From positions 19,750,001-19,814,000 of the forward strand of contig NC_061773.1 in NCBI RefSeq assembly GCF_022458985.1: a stretch of 64,000 bases of DNA, read 5' to 3'. The stretch is from Mugil cephalus. Its lineage: Eukaryota; Chordata; Actinopteri; Mugiliformes; Mugilidae. Shown here one piece after another: positions 47,701-60,500 of the stretch (the stretch's first letter is position 1; the number at the start of each line of letters is the position of its first letter). A model generated the notes under the pieces. That model had not been told where the DNA came from and did no database searches. It saw nothing but the letters and a program-made list of their open reading frames with translations. A program made the position numbers and the translations under genes.

Positions 47701-50320
47701 CATTTGCTAATTACATTTGCTGACAAAGTGCAAAGTAAACGTTGACATGATGTATCGTAGCCTGCCAAATCTTCCCACTTCCAACCCCATGCATCACATT
47801 GATTGAATAGCTTTAGAGTTATCAACCATATTCACCAATCACTTGTCTGCCAGTAGTGGAACTCAATGACATTATCTCTGTGTATGTGTTTTGATTAATT
47901 GTTAGGAATTGCCTTTTGGGTGCCATCTCCCTGGCGCTCGGAGCCGTCGATGTTGGCAGTCATTACCATAATCATGTTAGTGTTTGGCTCTGCCCTTGTA
48001 GTGACTCTGTCCCATTATGATTCCACACAGTAATGGATGCACATCTGAGATGAGATTGTGACAGCCTTGTCCTCTGCAGGTTAGGATGCTGGTCACAGCT
48101 GCACACACACACACACAAAAACTGTTTTATAAATATGCTTTAATCTCATCAAATCTAATATCTCTAAAGTGAGCACACCTCACAGACAAATATTTCTGTT
48201 TATGTGGCTCAGGCAGGCCGCCCCCCCGCCTACAAGTGTATGTGTCCATCTCGTGATGGACGTCGTGCTATGCTGACAGTCTCTGCGGGGAGCTCTGTGG
48301 CGCGGCTGTTTGATAGGTCGCTGTTATCCATCTGACTGAGACATGTCCTGTACCATCTCAGCCGCCACCTAACGCTTCATTTCCCCGCCTGTCACCGTCC
48401 GCTCCCTGTCTGCCACAAGGACGCTCCTTTTTTTTTTTTTTTTTTTATAAAAGCCACATATTACATCTCATTTCACTCACGGTATTTGCACACCCAAGCC
48501 GTATGGCCTGACCAGACCTCCCCTCTTGACCTCACCTTATGAGAGTAATGAAAAGTGCAGCTGTGGATAAATGTGGGCAGCCTCCCCGCACGCGCTCACA
48601 CCTCCCAGAGGCGGGAGGGGAAAAGCGCTGAAAGGTGTGAAACAGAGCTGGGGGTTTGTTTAGCGCAATAAGCATGTGTCCATCCTAGGGAGAACGGGAA
48701 TCCAATAGTGAGGTTTTACCCCAAGGATGATATCACGCATTTTTATGGGCTGTTTATGTCTGTGTTTGCACAAACTTTGTAATGGAGCTCGTAAAATGTG
48801 CACGCAGCTCGAAGGTACAGATTTTCTCACAGTGGGGGCCCGTGTCTGCTGCGGTGCAAAGATCACTGACGCTTGTGATGTTTTTATCACTTTCATTTCA
48901 ACACATGCCGCACAACTGGTACGTTTTTGACTGTTGTAGGTTACTTTTTTGAAATGACCTCCAAAAAAACAAAACATTCAAGCATTCAGTCTAACACTGA
49001 CACTGACATCCCAACTTACCAGGGTTAAATCACTTTAATGCTCAATCTTCGGATACAGACGGAGCTGGAAAAGCTATAATGATCATAATGACGGTGGTTT
49101 TTCATGGACGCGTACTGGATTAACTCAGTTCACTGACAGAATGCCATTTGAATACATCTATTTAATGTAATCAGCCACATTTCATTAGTTTAAGCGTGAG
49201 TTGTGGGTTCTTATTGCGACATGCATTTCTCAATAACAGTCAGACATGTTTTGCCACAACTCAGTACTGTGCCGAATTTCTAAAAAGGAACCAAACAAAT
49301 TGAATAAAACCTGACAAAAATGAATGCTTCAAATTATTATGTCTGGTAGACTGGCTGAGGCCTCCTCTGTGCGTCACCTCCAGGTGCCACTTAACCTCAT
49401 TAGAAGAGAATGAAAGGAAACACACAAGGCATCTCCTCGACGAGCCGTGCACGCACACATGAAATATAAGCAGATATTTCAGGCCTTTACACACTAAAAA
49501 GACAGCTTCTCTGCAATCTATCTTTATTACCTACTTAAACTTAAAGTGGCTCCATCACCTGACATTTAAATCCTGGTTATTGCACTGGCGCCACGGTGCT
49601 GAATTCATAAACCAATACAACACAGCCGAGCCAAGGCCATGTTAAAAAAAAAATAAAAGAAGAAGAAAAAAAAGCCAATGTGGTCATTATAGACAACGGC
49701 CGCTGGGTCAATGAGGGGTGAGGAGAGAAGCGAGCCCCAGGAGAGGAAGCAAGAGGGATTTTCATTGCGCCAAATAATGACACAACACAATATCACTCTG
49801 CCAATGTGTTGCGACGGCAGTAACGATCGATTGTGGTTCATTGTATCAAAGCTGACCCTCTCGACCTCCATGTTGCCATGGAAACATACCCCCCCCCCCC
49901 AAGATTGACAGCTGCTGATTGACATCAGCTGACGGTGTTGAAAACGACACCCATCACCTGAGGCAGACATTACCTCAGAGTCCTCTCCTTCTTGTGTTTG
50001 CCACCAAGAGCATCATAAAAATGACACTCTTGAGTAACTAAGCTGTTTTCCCGATCCTGTTTGGTGTGGCTGGGCGAACGTAGCCAGAATCAATTACTTT
50101 CACAATATGAGTCTGGATTTCATTATGAGGCGTGCTTCAGCAAATTTGGCAGAAAAAAAAGCGACCTCCGCACGCAATGGGACAGCTCAACACCAGTGAG
50201 AGCCATTTCTGTCGACAACAAATTCAACTCAGTGGCGCTCGGATGACGACTATGACTACCCAAACAATTTATTTACTGAAGCGTAACCTGTTCCCCAAGG
50301 GTGCGGCTCCAGACAAACAT
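44749..50320. other. Noncoding region, no gene recognised
   Basis: Moderate AT content with short homopolymers (T run near 48,430-48,446, C run near 49,890-49,900). The stretch 47,860-48,010 is repeat-free and of mixed composition and is a candidate for conserved noncoding DNA. No exon chain resembling a known protein was found. Confidence 0.4.
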
Positions 50321-50856
50321 TCAGTGCGTTTACATGCAGAGCTTAATCGAGCTTTGCTCAAAATTCGACTTTCTCACTACAGTCCTTGTCCCAGTTTACA
50401 TGCAGCGCAAGAAAATCGAATAACTGTTCTCCTCTTCCACACTAGGTGGCGATACGTGTCTTTTCAGCGGGTTAATACCACGTTAATATGGCCCGATTTC
50501 CGGGTTGACCTATTACGTCATACAACAAACAAAAGTCGTTCATACGGCAGACCGGAATTTCAAACAACAACCAGACGGATAATAGTACATGTTTTAATCT
50601 TGTACGTAATGTTCGTGCTACTTCTGATGCAGATAAGATCCGCGCTATCCCTCAGACGGCTCCGTTTCTCTTCTTCTACGCCCGGCTTTCTTGGACGTGT
50701 TTGTTCTGGGGTCACACACCAGCGCAGCGGTGGTGGAGCATGCGCCCACGCATTATCTGATTGAAAACTTAAGCGTTTACATGCACTTAAGTTGTCCTGT
50801 TATGTTCCGATTTAGGCAATAATTCTTTTTTTTTCACGTGCATGTAAACGCACTGA
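50321..50856. mobile_element. MITE with ~18-bp terminal inverted repeats
   Basis: It starts TCAGTGCGTTTACATGCA and ends TGCATGTAAACGCACTGA, perfect inverted ends over a 536-bp element. Internal copies of the terminal motif (GTTTACATGCA) also occur. It has no transposase. The long + strand open frame inside it (50,132-50,764) is chance. No clear target-site duplication was found. Fragments of this family lie in the tRNA array at 3,351 and 6,906. Confidence 0.8.
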
Positions 50857-51348
50857 CTAACTCTGAAGACTCTGGTTGAAGAAGTTGGTCTGGCTTTCAG
50901 GCTTAGTCTAATCTGTATTTGTGTCTGTGGTTTGATTAAGGCAATTAAAAAAAAGTCAGAAAACTCTGTATATGGTCAAAAATTGTATTTCACAATGACA
51001 ACCACTAACCCCCTTAAACCTATGAAGGCCCTGCAGTGCATTATCCCCAACTCCCCCTAGGGGTTCCCTTCTATCTGCCCTGTGACAGATTTCATTAGTT
51101 CGGGCTGTGGTCGACATCACAAGTAGTTTTCTTCCCGGATTGCCACTGACCACCCCACCAGTCTATGGCGGAGTTGTAAACATACACTCTCATCATGATA
51201 ATTTTTCACTTGAGCACATACAGTACATATAAAGATACGCTGAAGCATTTTTCACACTTTGGTGGTTTTGCAACTTCCATAAATAAAAATTGACCGCGAT
51301 TTCTTTGTTGCTGATGTTGTGCTTTGTATATGAAGCATCCTGCCCCCG

Positions 51349-51388
<40 letters not shown>

Positions 51389-54300
51389 CTATCCCTTGAG
51401 GCTCTCTGTGCATGAGAATACACAAGAGTCCCAACAGAAACCACCTCAGCAAGATTTCTGACGAGGGACAGGACAGCTAGACCGAATTCCCTTGAGTGTG
51501 TGTGTGTGTCCACCAGAAAGAGATAAAAAAGAGAAACTAAGGACAATAAAATAAAAGCACAAAGGCGACAGCTAGTGGGAATGAAAGAGAAAAGAGGTAA
51601 GGAAGAAGCAAAGTCAAATATATTCAAATAAGCGTCCTACCATGTCAGCATCCTATGGGGTCACCTTGTGTTTAGAGGATGGACATCAATGCTCCCCAGG
51701 GGGAAAAAAAATGCCAAAAGAAAAGTCCCAGTGACTTGAGGTGAATATCAGTCGGCACAGCATGCATGCAGAAAGGACACAACAGACAAAATAAGCCAAG
51801 ATGAGCTCAAATGAGTAGGTCTGAAATGCTAAAATATATAATATATATGGGAACATAAAAAAAAAACACAATATGTAGGAGTGTAGGAGCATAAAAGTTG
51901 GAGTGTACATGAGATGTATTATCTCAGCTATATATAATTATATAGAAGTAATTATATGCAGAAAGAATATAAAATATAAAAGACATTAAATATGCAAGAT
52001 ATATAACGTATGAGTTAAATAAATTCAGTCTCAAATATAACATTAACGCAGTCTTTTGGGGTCATTTCTATGCACTGTTGTGGTTTACAGGAGCTGAATC
52101 AAACAATACTGTCTCCTTTTTAAAGAAGCCTTCAGTAAGATCTGAAGCATGTGATATATTGACAAATGGACTAGCACAGTATTAGTTCAGGACCTCTATT
52201 AAGTAGAATATAAAAATGACCAAAACAGTAAATTGAAGTTCAAGTTGTTTAACTTGGAGAACATTTTGAAATTAAGAGAGACTTTACGTACGCAGTATTT
52301 TTTTCATATGTAAATTGCAAACTGATAATCTGACTCATACTCTGCCCAACATAATGAGATCAGTGTGTCTCATCTCAGTGCAAAGTGCATGTATTAATGA
52401 GCATTTAGCTTGAATGGATCTTACGCCACTGCACAGACTACCAAGAACCTAATCTTATTTAAATGTAGGTCTCTCATTTCCTGTCTGTCAGGGACCCTTC
52501 TTGATTAAAAAAAAAAAAAAAAAGACTTAATTATTCCAAAACAAAAGCCTGTTGGAGGCACAAAAGGAAGGTTGTGTGGTGCGGGCTGTTGATATTGTTA
52601 CATTAGACAGCTCGAAGGGAGGAAGTCCTCTGTCTGAGCTGCCAAGCCAGGTTTTTTTTTTTTTTTTTTTTTTTTCTGGGTGAGGGTGGGGGTGTGGAGG
52701 GTCCTGGGGATAAGAGACTGTGCTGTTATCTTTGTGTAAAAAGGTCACACAGGTCTGGCGGAAGAGGCAAAAGCAACAACCATCTGTGTTTTCCACTAAA
52801 CCCGGTGCAGCTATCTAGAAGCCGGGGCAAACGCACACTTGCGCGCAGTCACCGACATCGTTCCCTCATATCTGCGCTCGTGGGTAATATGATGAAGGAT
52901 GCATTGTCAGAAAAACGTTGGAAAGCCCCCTCGACATATTACCCTTCTCGTAAAGTTTGCATAGGGCTGTCATTGTTTTGTAACGCGCATGTGATTTAGG
53001 GGCATTCTGTCGCTCGCAATGAATAGCACCGTTTTATCAGAGATTTGAAGTATGTTTGGTGCTGACGTTGTACAGAATGCCATGTGTTTTTTTTTTGTTT
53101 TTTTTTAATTCCTGCAGCAAACCTTTAAGGACAATACCTCATTTTGCAACTCTGACACGTTAAGTCACTAAACAGCGAGTGCATGCTAAGGAATCACAGT
53201 CATTGCAGACTTGCTTTTGTTGCATATTGTTGCATAACTCTTACAATGTGCTTGGACCTTCACTCAGACTTGCGTGAGACTGTTTGAAAGCCCTGCCAGA
53301 GACGTGTGTTTCACTTGCAGGAGTATCTGCATCCTCCCAGTCTCGTTTGGCTGAGAAATGTGAAAACACTCACAGGAAGAGTAAATTCTGGCTTGGCGGC
53401 TTTGTTTTCACGATCCTATTGTATTCGCTCCAGGCCCTTTAGCGGTGTACACAAAACGAATAGTGGTAGTAGATAGCACACGCTTGGCATGTACACTATT
53501 ATGTATATGCGTGTTTTGCTCACATCTGCGTAAACACACACGGCGAACACTCAGTGGAGCCCATACAGGGAATTTGCATTCTGTTGCCCCATGAAACCTG
53601 AGTGCCACCGCTATTAAAGTGATAAACAAAGGCATACGACGGAGACTGAAGAAACAGAGAGTGCAGTAAAAACCTGCAGAGACACAGACCACGCCAAATT
53701 GTCAGTTTCCCCGCAATGAAAGGCCTCTAAAGACATAAATGTTTCTTTTTTTATATACAGAGCTCCTTGTGCGTTTATTTTTATCCAGCAGATCATTGTT
53801 TGCACAGTGCAGCTCGGATGGTTGTCCGCGCTGCAATAGAGAAAAAGAATAACAAATTTGTCTGTTATCAGAATCTGGCCTACTCTCTGGGCAAATCAAT
53901 AACAATGTGACAGCTATTGTGCCTCGGCCATGGCCTTTTACTACACAGCAATAATACTTTGTTTTTTTGGGAATGGAGCGGCGCTGGCGCTTTATCTTTG
54001 ACCTGGCTAGACTTAACACAAACAGCTCTTCTGAAAGTTAGCACGGGCCGCAGACACACCACTCATTCATCATTTGGAAAAGTTATGTCACTTCTGAAAC
54101 GCGCTTACATGTGCGTGAAATCCAGATCGTGGTGACTCGAGCAAAGAAGAAGAAAAAAAAAGACAATTACTTAGGCGGACGCTTTTTAATTCAATATTCT
54201 GTAATGTGTCATTTGGGTGACAACAATGATACGGGCCGGATCGACCGATGTGATGTGGTCCTTCGTGGAATTAAAAGTGCACACAGCTTTTTGGTAAAGT

Positions 54301-57240
54301 GCTGACTTCTGTTGTCCACCTGTTTACTGTAAAGCCAAGCTGTGTATGTGTGTGTGTGCATGATAAGGCATCCACTGCTGGGATGTGGTGCCGGCTCTGA
54401 ATTGTAGCCAGAGTGGAGTAAAGTCTGCTGACACCAGGGTTTTCTTTTCACTGCAGAAAACTAGTTTTATGCATAAAGACACCCGAGTTTCTTGGGAACG
54501 ACTGGTTCACGTGTTTGCGTTGTCTATGTTGTCGCAGTCTTTTTTGACTGTCGCAACCAAACTTTATTAGTCGTAAAATTAAGTCTTGTGTCCTCCTGTA
54601 TTCATATAATCAGCTCTGAGGGCTCTTAATCAGAATCTAAAGCTTGGGGCAAACGCACAACTCCCAGGAGAGCGCTGTGGTCTTTACTGCATGTGCATAG
54701 CTGGGAATCAATAAAACATGTCAATGACGATTCGATCCATTACAGCAGTCAAACGCTTTGCCATCCAATTACAAAGGTGTTTGAGGTCACTTTAAAGAGT
54801 CGGAGACCTCTGCCTGATTGTTCTTGAGTATCGCATGAATCAATATTTGAACTTAATACACTACGGCTAGTTTGCACAGCTGTGTGATTCAGTCATTTCT
54901 TTTCCTGGAAATGAATTTTGTAACAATTTTCAGGCTGACATATAGGCAGATCGCACACAAAGCATGTGCTTTCCAGTAATGAGCAGTAAAGTGTGAGGCT
55001 TATGGTCTCAGAGGGGCATAAATACACTCGCCACATCCTCTGAGTCCGGTGCCCAGTCGCTGGTAAAGCAGGTGTTATGGATTGTCTCAGCTCTGGGAAC
55101 AAGTTGCTGACCCCTTTTCCCCGATCCCTTTCCTGTTTGGCGTAGCGTGCGCAGCCGAGCGGCGGGGAGATAGTTTGTCCTCCGCCGCCACAGTGTGTTT
55201 TTCTCAGTATCTCCGTTCCCCTTTTCTCCTCCAGTCGGGTTCCAGGTGGGGTGACAGAGCGCAGTGCAGAGCTACAGGCTGTCCAGGAAATTCGTGTCCT
55301 CTGTCTAAAAACATGTTTTGACCGTCCGCGCCACATCTGGAGGGATATTTACTCGTAAAGCCATTCTTTTCTGCAGCAGTGTGACACAATACTCTTGACA
55401 GGTTCTATTTGCACACCCTGCAAAAGCAAAACATATTTTCCTGAAATGAAAGCAAAAAAAGAAAAAGAAAGAAAAAAAAGGTCACACGTACCAATTGTGA
55501 GTAAAATACTCTTGAGAACGACACATTTGGCCGTGCCAAAAGACCAGAGCGGAGCTATCTTTAGTAATCCAATTCAAAAACAAAAGGTTACTTTATGGCA
55601 GCTATAAATGTGCTACTACTGACACACTGAAAATGTTTTGGCTTCAACACTTCACAATGGTTATTACAGTATCACACTGTGGAAGCAAAACAACTGAGTC
55701 ACAGTGATTGCATTGTTTTGATGTAGTGTTCTGCAAAATACATTACTCAGCATCCTACAGAAATAAAGAGTTCAATTACTGTAGCAATGGTCTCATCTCC
55801 AACACACAAAAAATTTATATTTAATACGCTCTTTACTACTACTTAATAATTCAGAAACGGTGTAATTACATGCGCTAAATCTTTCATTCTTTGATGAGAT
55901 GACCCTCATCCAAGAGCAAAGATAACATGATTATGACGTGAACACTCTCTAATGATCTCTTCAAGTCTGCGTGTGCTTTGCACCTGCACCCAAGCCTAAT
56001 CCTTCCTGCACCAAACCATCTGGAATGGGAATTTTGCTGTGTTTGTAACGTATGGGTCCGTGTGCCGCTGCAGCAGTCAGGACCAGAGCCCCGCGGCGAC
56101 TCACTAGAGCTGATTCTTTTATTGTGCTCCTCTGCTCTATCACTTCAGCTCTGCTGTAAAAAAAAATCCCTGCGGTCTGCTGTGTTTGTTTGACCTTCAC
56201 GTGTGTAGAAAAGAAGGAAAAAAAAAGAAAGAGGCGAGACGGTCCCATCCCAACGTGTGGGCGTTTAACCAGCGATGGGTGCTGTCAAATCAAAGACCCC
56301 AAGCGGGCTCCTTGTGTTCCTCAAGGTGTCTCCGTCCTTGGAATCCCACCGTGTGTCCCAGCATTAAGCTGTTCAAAGTTCCTCTGCTCCTTGAACCGCC
56401 GTGTTCTGCACAGCACTAGTCCACCCGCTCTGCTCGAGGTTGCCCAAGGGGTTAACTTTACCAACCTTTCCCATCTGTTGCTAAGGAAGTGTTGCCTGTT
56501 GTGCAGGAAACAGGGAGAGCAGTTTCCTGTTATGAAGAGAGGTTTTTAAAGGGTTGCATTCATTCAATCATGCAGCAGATGCCGGGCCAGGAAGCCCAGC
56601 AAAAGCAAAAGCAAACGCTTTGGTGTCCTAGAGAAACTGTTTTTGGAAACTGCTTTTAGGAACCCCTCTATGCACTGTTTTGGTCTGGGAAATATTACGT
56701 GACCGTATTATATGAGCAAAACATTCTGGAGAAAACCGTGAGAGGTATCTCAGCCGCGTTTCTGACTGTGTGGTGTTTAATCCAGTGATGTTCCAGGCTT
56801 TGTGGGCTTGATAGCATTCAATGACACAGCTGGATAGGTCGTGCAAAAGCTAGGTCTTAACTTTCCAGCTCTTATCGGTTTGTCAGTGGGGGAGGGGGGC
56901 ACATGTCATGCACAAAAACATAAACAGATCATTTTTAAAAATAATATTCTGTGTGCAAAAACACCAGCGACAGATTGACAAGTGTGCTCAACCGCGCACT
57001 GGAGAATGAATGTGGTTTGTAACTTCTTATTTGCTGACCACATCTCTCGTACTGAGCGGGTTCGGTCTGTCTAAACTCAGCTGCATGTAATGTTTGGTCC
57101 CATTTGCACACACGTGCGTAACAAAACTAGCCGCGAATATAATAACGGTCCACTAATTACTTCTGCAGACATCTGAGATATAATGGTTCGCATAGCAAAC
57201 AAAAGAAAGAAATACATTTTTCAGTGGGTTTGGTCCGCGC
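50857..57240. other. Noncoding region upstream of fgd5
   Basis: It contains a CA microsatellite at 51,351-51,387, a poly-T run at 52,652-52,675 and AT-rich tracts near 51,830-52,000. No exon resembling a known protein was seen on either strand. Regulatory elements of fgd5 may lie here, but none can be named. Confidence 0.4.
51351..51387. repeat. (AC)n microsatellite
   Basis: An uninterrupted run of about 18 AC units. Confidence 0.97.
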
Positions 57241-57576
57241 TCCGTGTGCGCGCTGTGCTGTAGTCCTGCCTCAGGAAGCGCCAGGCAGCACCTCCCGTTT
57301 CCACCGAGGAGCGCACCAGTTTACTGTAGCATCAGCACTGGAGATGCACGGCGGCTGAGAGCTCAGCTGCACGCTCTGCGAGGACAGACACCTTGCACAA
57401 GTCGACAACCACTGGGAGAAGACCGAGATGACTGGAACTCTTGCTCTACAACTTGATTCACCCGCTATGGGTTTGCATTTGGATTAAAGTTTCCGCGTCA
57501 TTTGGAGGGAGTCGGTGGGTGTGCGCGGGGGAAAATGAGGATAAGTGTCGGCAGCCGTGGATAATGATGTCCCACG
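57241..57576 (+). promoter_or_regulatory. fgd5: Probable fgd5 promoter and 5' UTR
   Basis: This is a locally GC- and CpG-richer stretch (GTGCGCGCTGTGCTG, GTGTGCGCGGGGG) that ends at a Kozak-favourable ATG and a donor 10 bases later. A short upstream ORF (MTGTLALQLDSP...) lies within it. The transcription start is not determined. Confidence 0.4.
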
Positions 57577-60500
57577 ATGAACGCAGGTTGGTTGCACATA
57601 TGTGGTGTCCAGAAAATGCACATTAGATGTCGAAAAGCGAAGAAAGTGGTGACTTAATTGGTTAATTGGGTCTGAAGTCGTGTTTCAAGTTACAAGTTAA
57701 TAAACAATACACCAGTGGTACTTGTTATGAGCTTTTCCAGTTGGATTTCAGTTAGTTTGCGAGTAATTTCAGAGAAAATGCTAAGCATTGCAATAAAATG
57801 AAACGTTTTATGCTTGTTATCAATAGAATAAAACAGTTGTTATCTACCTAAACACAGAGAATATTAAATTATGTAAGGTTGCCTGTTTATTCAACTCGTT
57901 AATTCATCGTTATCGTTAATTCAACTCATTGCATGTTTTAACTCAAGTAAAATAGGTTTAAAAGTCTTTTTTTTTGTATAGATGTTTTTTTGTATTAAGT
58001 GACAAATTTCAAACATCATCATAATGACACTGAACCAATTTTACTGGATAACCTTGCCATTTTCGATGTTAGACAGGTTGTTATGGTTTAACGATCATAA
58101 GGAGGGCACAGTCTGAAATCATATCCTGTGAGTTTGGCACAGTCAAGGTCCCAGTGTCTATCTCTTCCTTTGTTTTTCAAACATTTGTTTTAATTGAATT
58201 CTTGTTGCATAATTCATATCCTGTTGTTTGCAGTTGGGTGCTTTGTCAGACTGGGATCCTTGTTTTCTCTCCCAGTTTTATTGTTCTTTGACGCACTCAA
58301 TGGACCTTTTTTTTCAGAAAAAAAAGTGTGTGCTTATGTATGTGTTCCTGTGTGTGTGAGGCAGTGTGAGTGTGTTTCGTGAGAATCGGGAAAGAATGAC
58401 GAGAAGGAAGTCCATTTGTGTTGTGAAAATGTGTACTCCTAGAGAGACTTATGAGGGGCCTTGCTGGTAATGTCCTTCCCCTATGGACATCCTGTGTGAA
58501 GTCCTTCTCTGAGGCTCTGCTGGACTGGTTAATGCACCTGGGATTCTTTACAGCAAGGGTGCCTGGCATTAATAATGAAATATACGTAAAAGTTTTGGAA
58601 GAGAGTGATGTGGATGTTTCAATTACGGTTACTTTGCCAGCAAGAGTAAAAGACAGGCAGAAATACTGGTTGAAAGAGGGAGAGAAAACATTAAGAGATA
58701 ACCAGAGTGCACACAGGGTTTAATAGGATGTGCGTCAGGGCAGGTAATAAATAACAGGAAGAGAACAGGGGTGTATACTCACTTAGTGAAGTATGGGCGT
58801 GTTTCACGACAATTCTGAATTTCGTTTTCTTTTTTAATTTCACTTTTTCTTTTTTACTTTTACACTTGGCAAAAGTCAAAATCCGGAAAAATATTAAGCT
58901 TCTTAGTCGTCCCCTGTATTGACATTTCAGTGCACATAAGGTGCGCTGTGGAAATGCAAAGTAATTTCGCATTTACAATCACAATGAGCAAATCAATTAT
59001 GTATCCAATCATGCTTTAAGAGAACGACCAGCACATGTCATGTCCCAGACGAGAGATGTTATTGTTCCTTCCCTAAGTACCCCGTGGCTCTGTTGTTTTT
59101 CCTGCTGATAATGCCCTCCCGCCCCCACCCCCCGCTTTTCTGCATGTTGCTCGCTGTTGAACTGGACGTGGTTTCCATTTAATATTCTGCACAGAAGCAG
59201 GAGTCACAGTTTCATCATGAAGAGAATGTAAACTTTGAATACTAAATTAAATTAATTATGTTTCTTGCAGCTTTAACAGTTTTTTTCCCCCATTTTCTTT
59301 CTTTCTGTTTGTACAGATTTTCAAAATCCACTGCAAGTCCCTCGACCAAAGGTCCGCAGTCATCTCACCATCACAGTGCAGTCCAAGCTAATGTCAAGGC
59401 CTATTCCCACAGTCCACGGTCCAAAACCTCCTGTCGCACCCAAGCCCAGACCATTCTTTAGGCCTCACCCACAGGGGGAGCCCTGCCCTCAAAAGAGTCT
59501 CAGTAACGGAGACCTGGCTCACTCCAATGGGGAGACTGAAGATGTCCATGAAATGGCTGAGGAGAATGAGGACACAGAGGGAAAAAGTGACGCAGAGGAC
59601 ACGGTCAGTGACAGCGGCACAGGGTGCAATAAAAAAGAGGACATAGTAGAAGTAGAAGCCAAGGAGCGAGCAGAAAAAGAAGCTGAAATGTTTGATAATG
59701 ATGATGATGTTGACAGCATTGACTCAGAGGACACCGTCAAAGCAGACGGCTCTACCGCGGACACTACTGAGGATGAAAATACTGACAATGACTTGAATCA
59801 GCCCGACGGTGGCAGTCGCACTGATGATGAAAATACATCGACGCCTTCACTTCCTCCAACTGAACCTGAGGATGAAGCAGCAGAGGAGGAGGAGGAAGAA
59901 GAGGGGGAACAGAGTTTTATTGAAAAGACTGAAATACTTTGTGACCCTTCAGAACCCTCAGATGAACATGTAGAGGAACAAAGTCTTGATGAAACACAAT
60001 CACTCAGTTGTCATTGTGGTGAGGACAAAGACGGAGAACTTAACGGAGCGGAGGGTGAACAAAGCGAAGACTGTCTGCACTCTGACTTACTCGCAAATGA
60101 CACTGAGCTGGAAGCCAGAGGATTTGCATTTGGATTCAGCGTGCTTTCAACTTTACCCGAGGAGTATCCCTACGATGTGATTGGCCCCACAGATGATGCT
60201 AGTGATACGTGTGAGTCATGTGATGCAACTGAAACAGGGGAAACAGAGGTATGGCAACCAGAAAGAGCCACCAAGGACCTCTCCGGCTGTTTTAGGTTCA
60301 AGTCCAGCACTGAGGATGTTTTTGGGCCTTATGCTGTCATAGAAGCTGTGCCAAGCGATGTAAGTGGCACTGCTGATCCAGAGTGGAGTCAGGATGATGC
60401 TGATGACAACCCTGAAACCGTAGATGAACTGCAAGCACCAGGCTCTTCTAACCAAGAACCTTACTATGTGTCATCAGATGACGTGGACAAGTTAGAGGAC

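Noticed and set aside
50132..50764. 210-codon + strand open frame
   Set aside because: It runs through the MITE at 50,321-50,856 and has no protein-like composition or homology I recognise.
59258..59461. Alternative frame starting at 59,258 across the fgd5 acceptor
   Set aside because: It crosses the acceptor and ends after about 68 codons; the other frame carries the conserved FGD5 protein.
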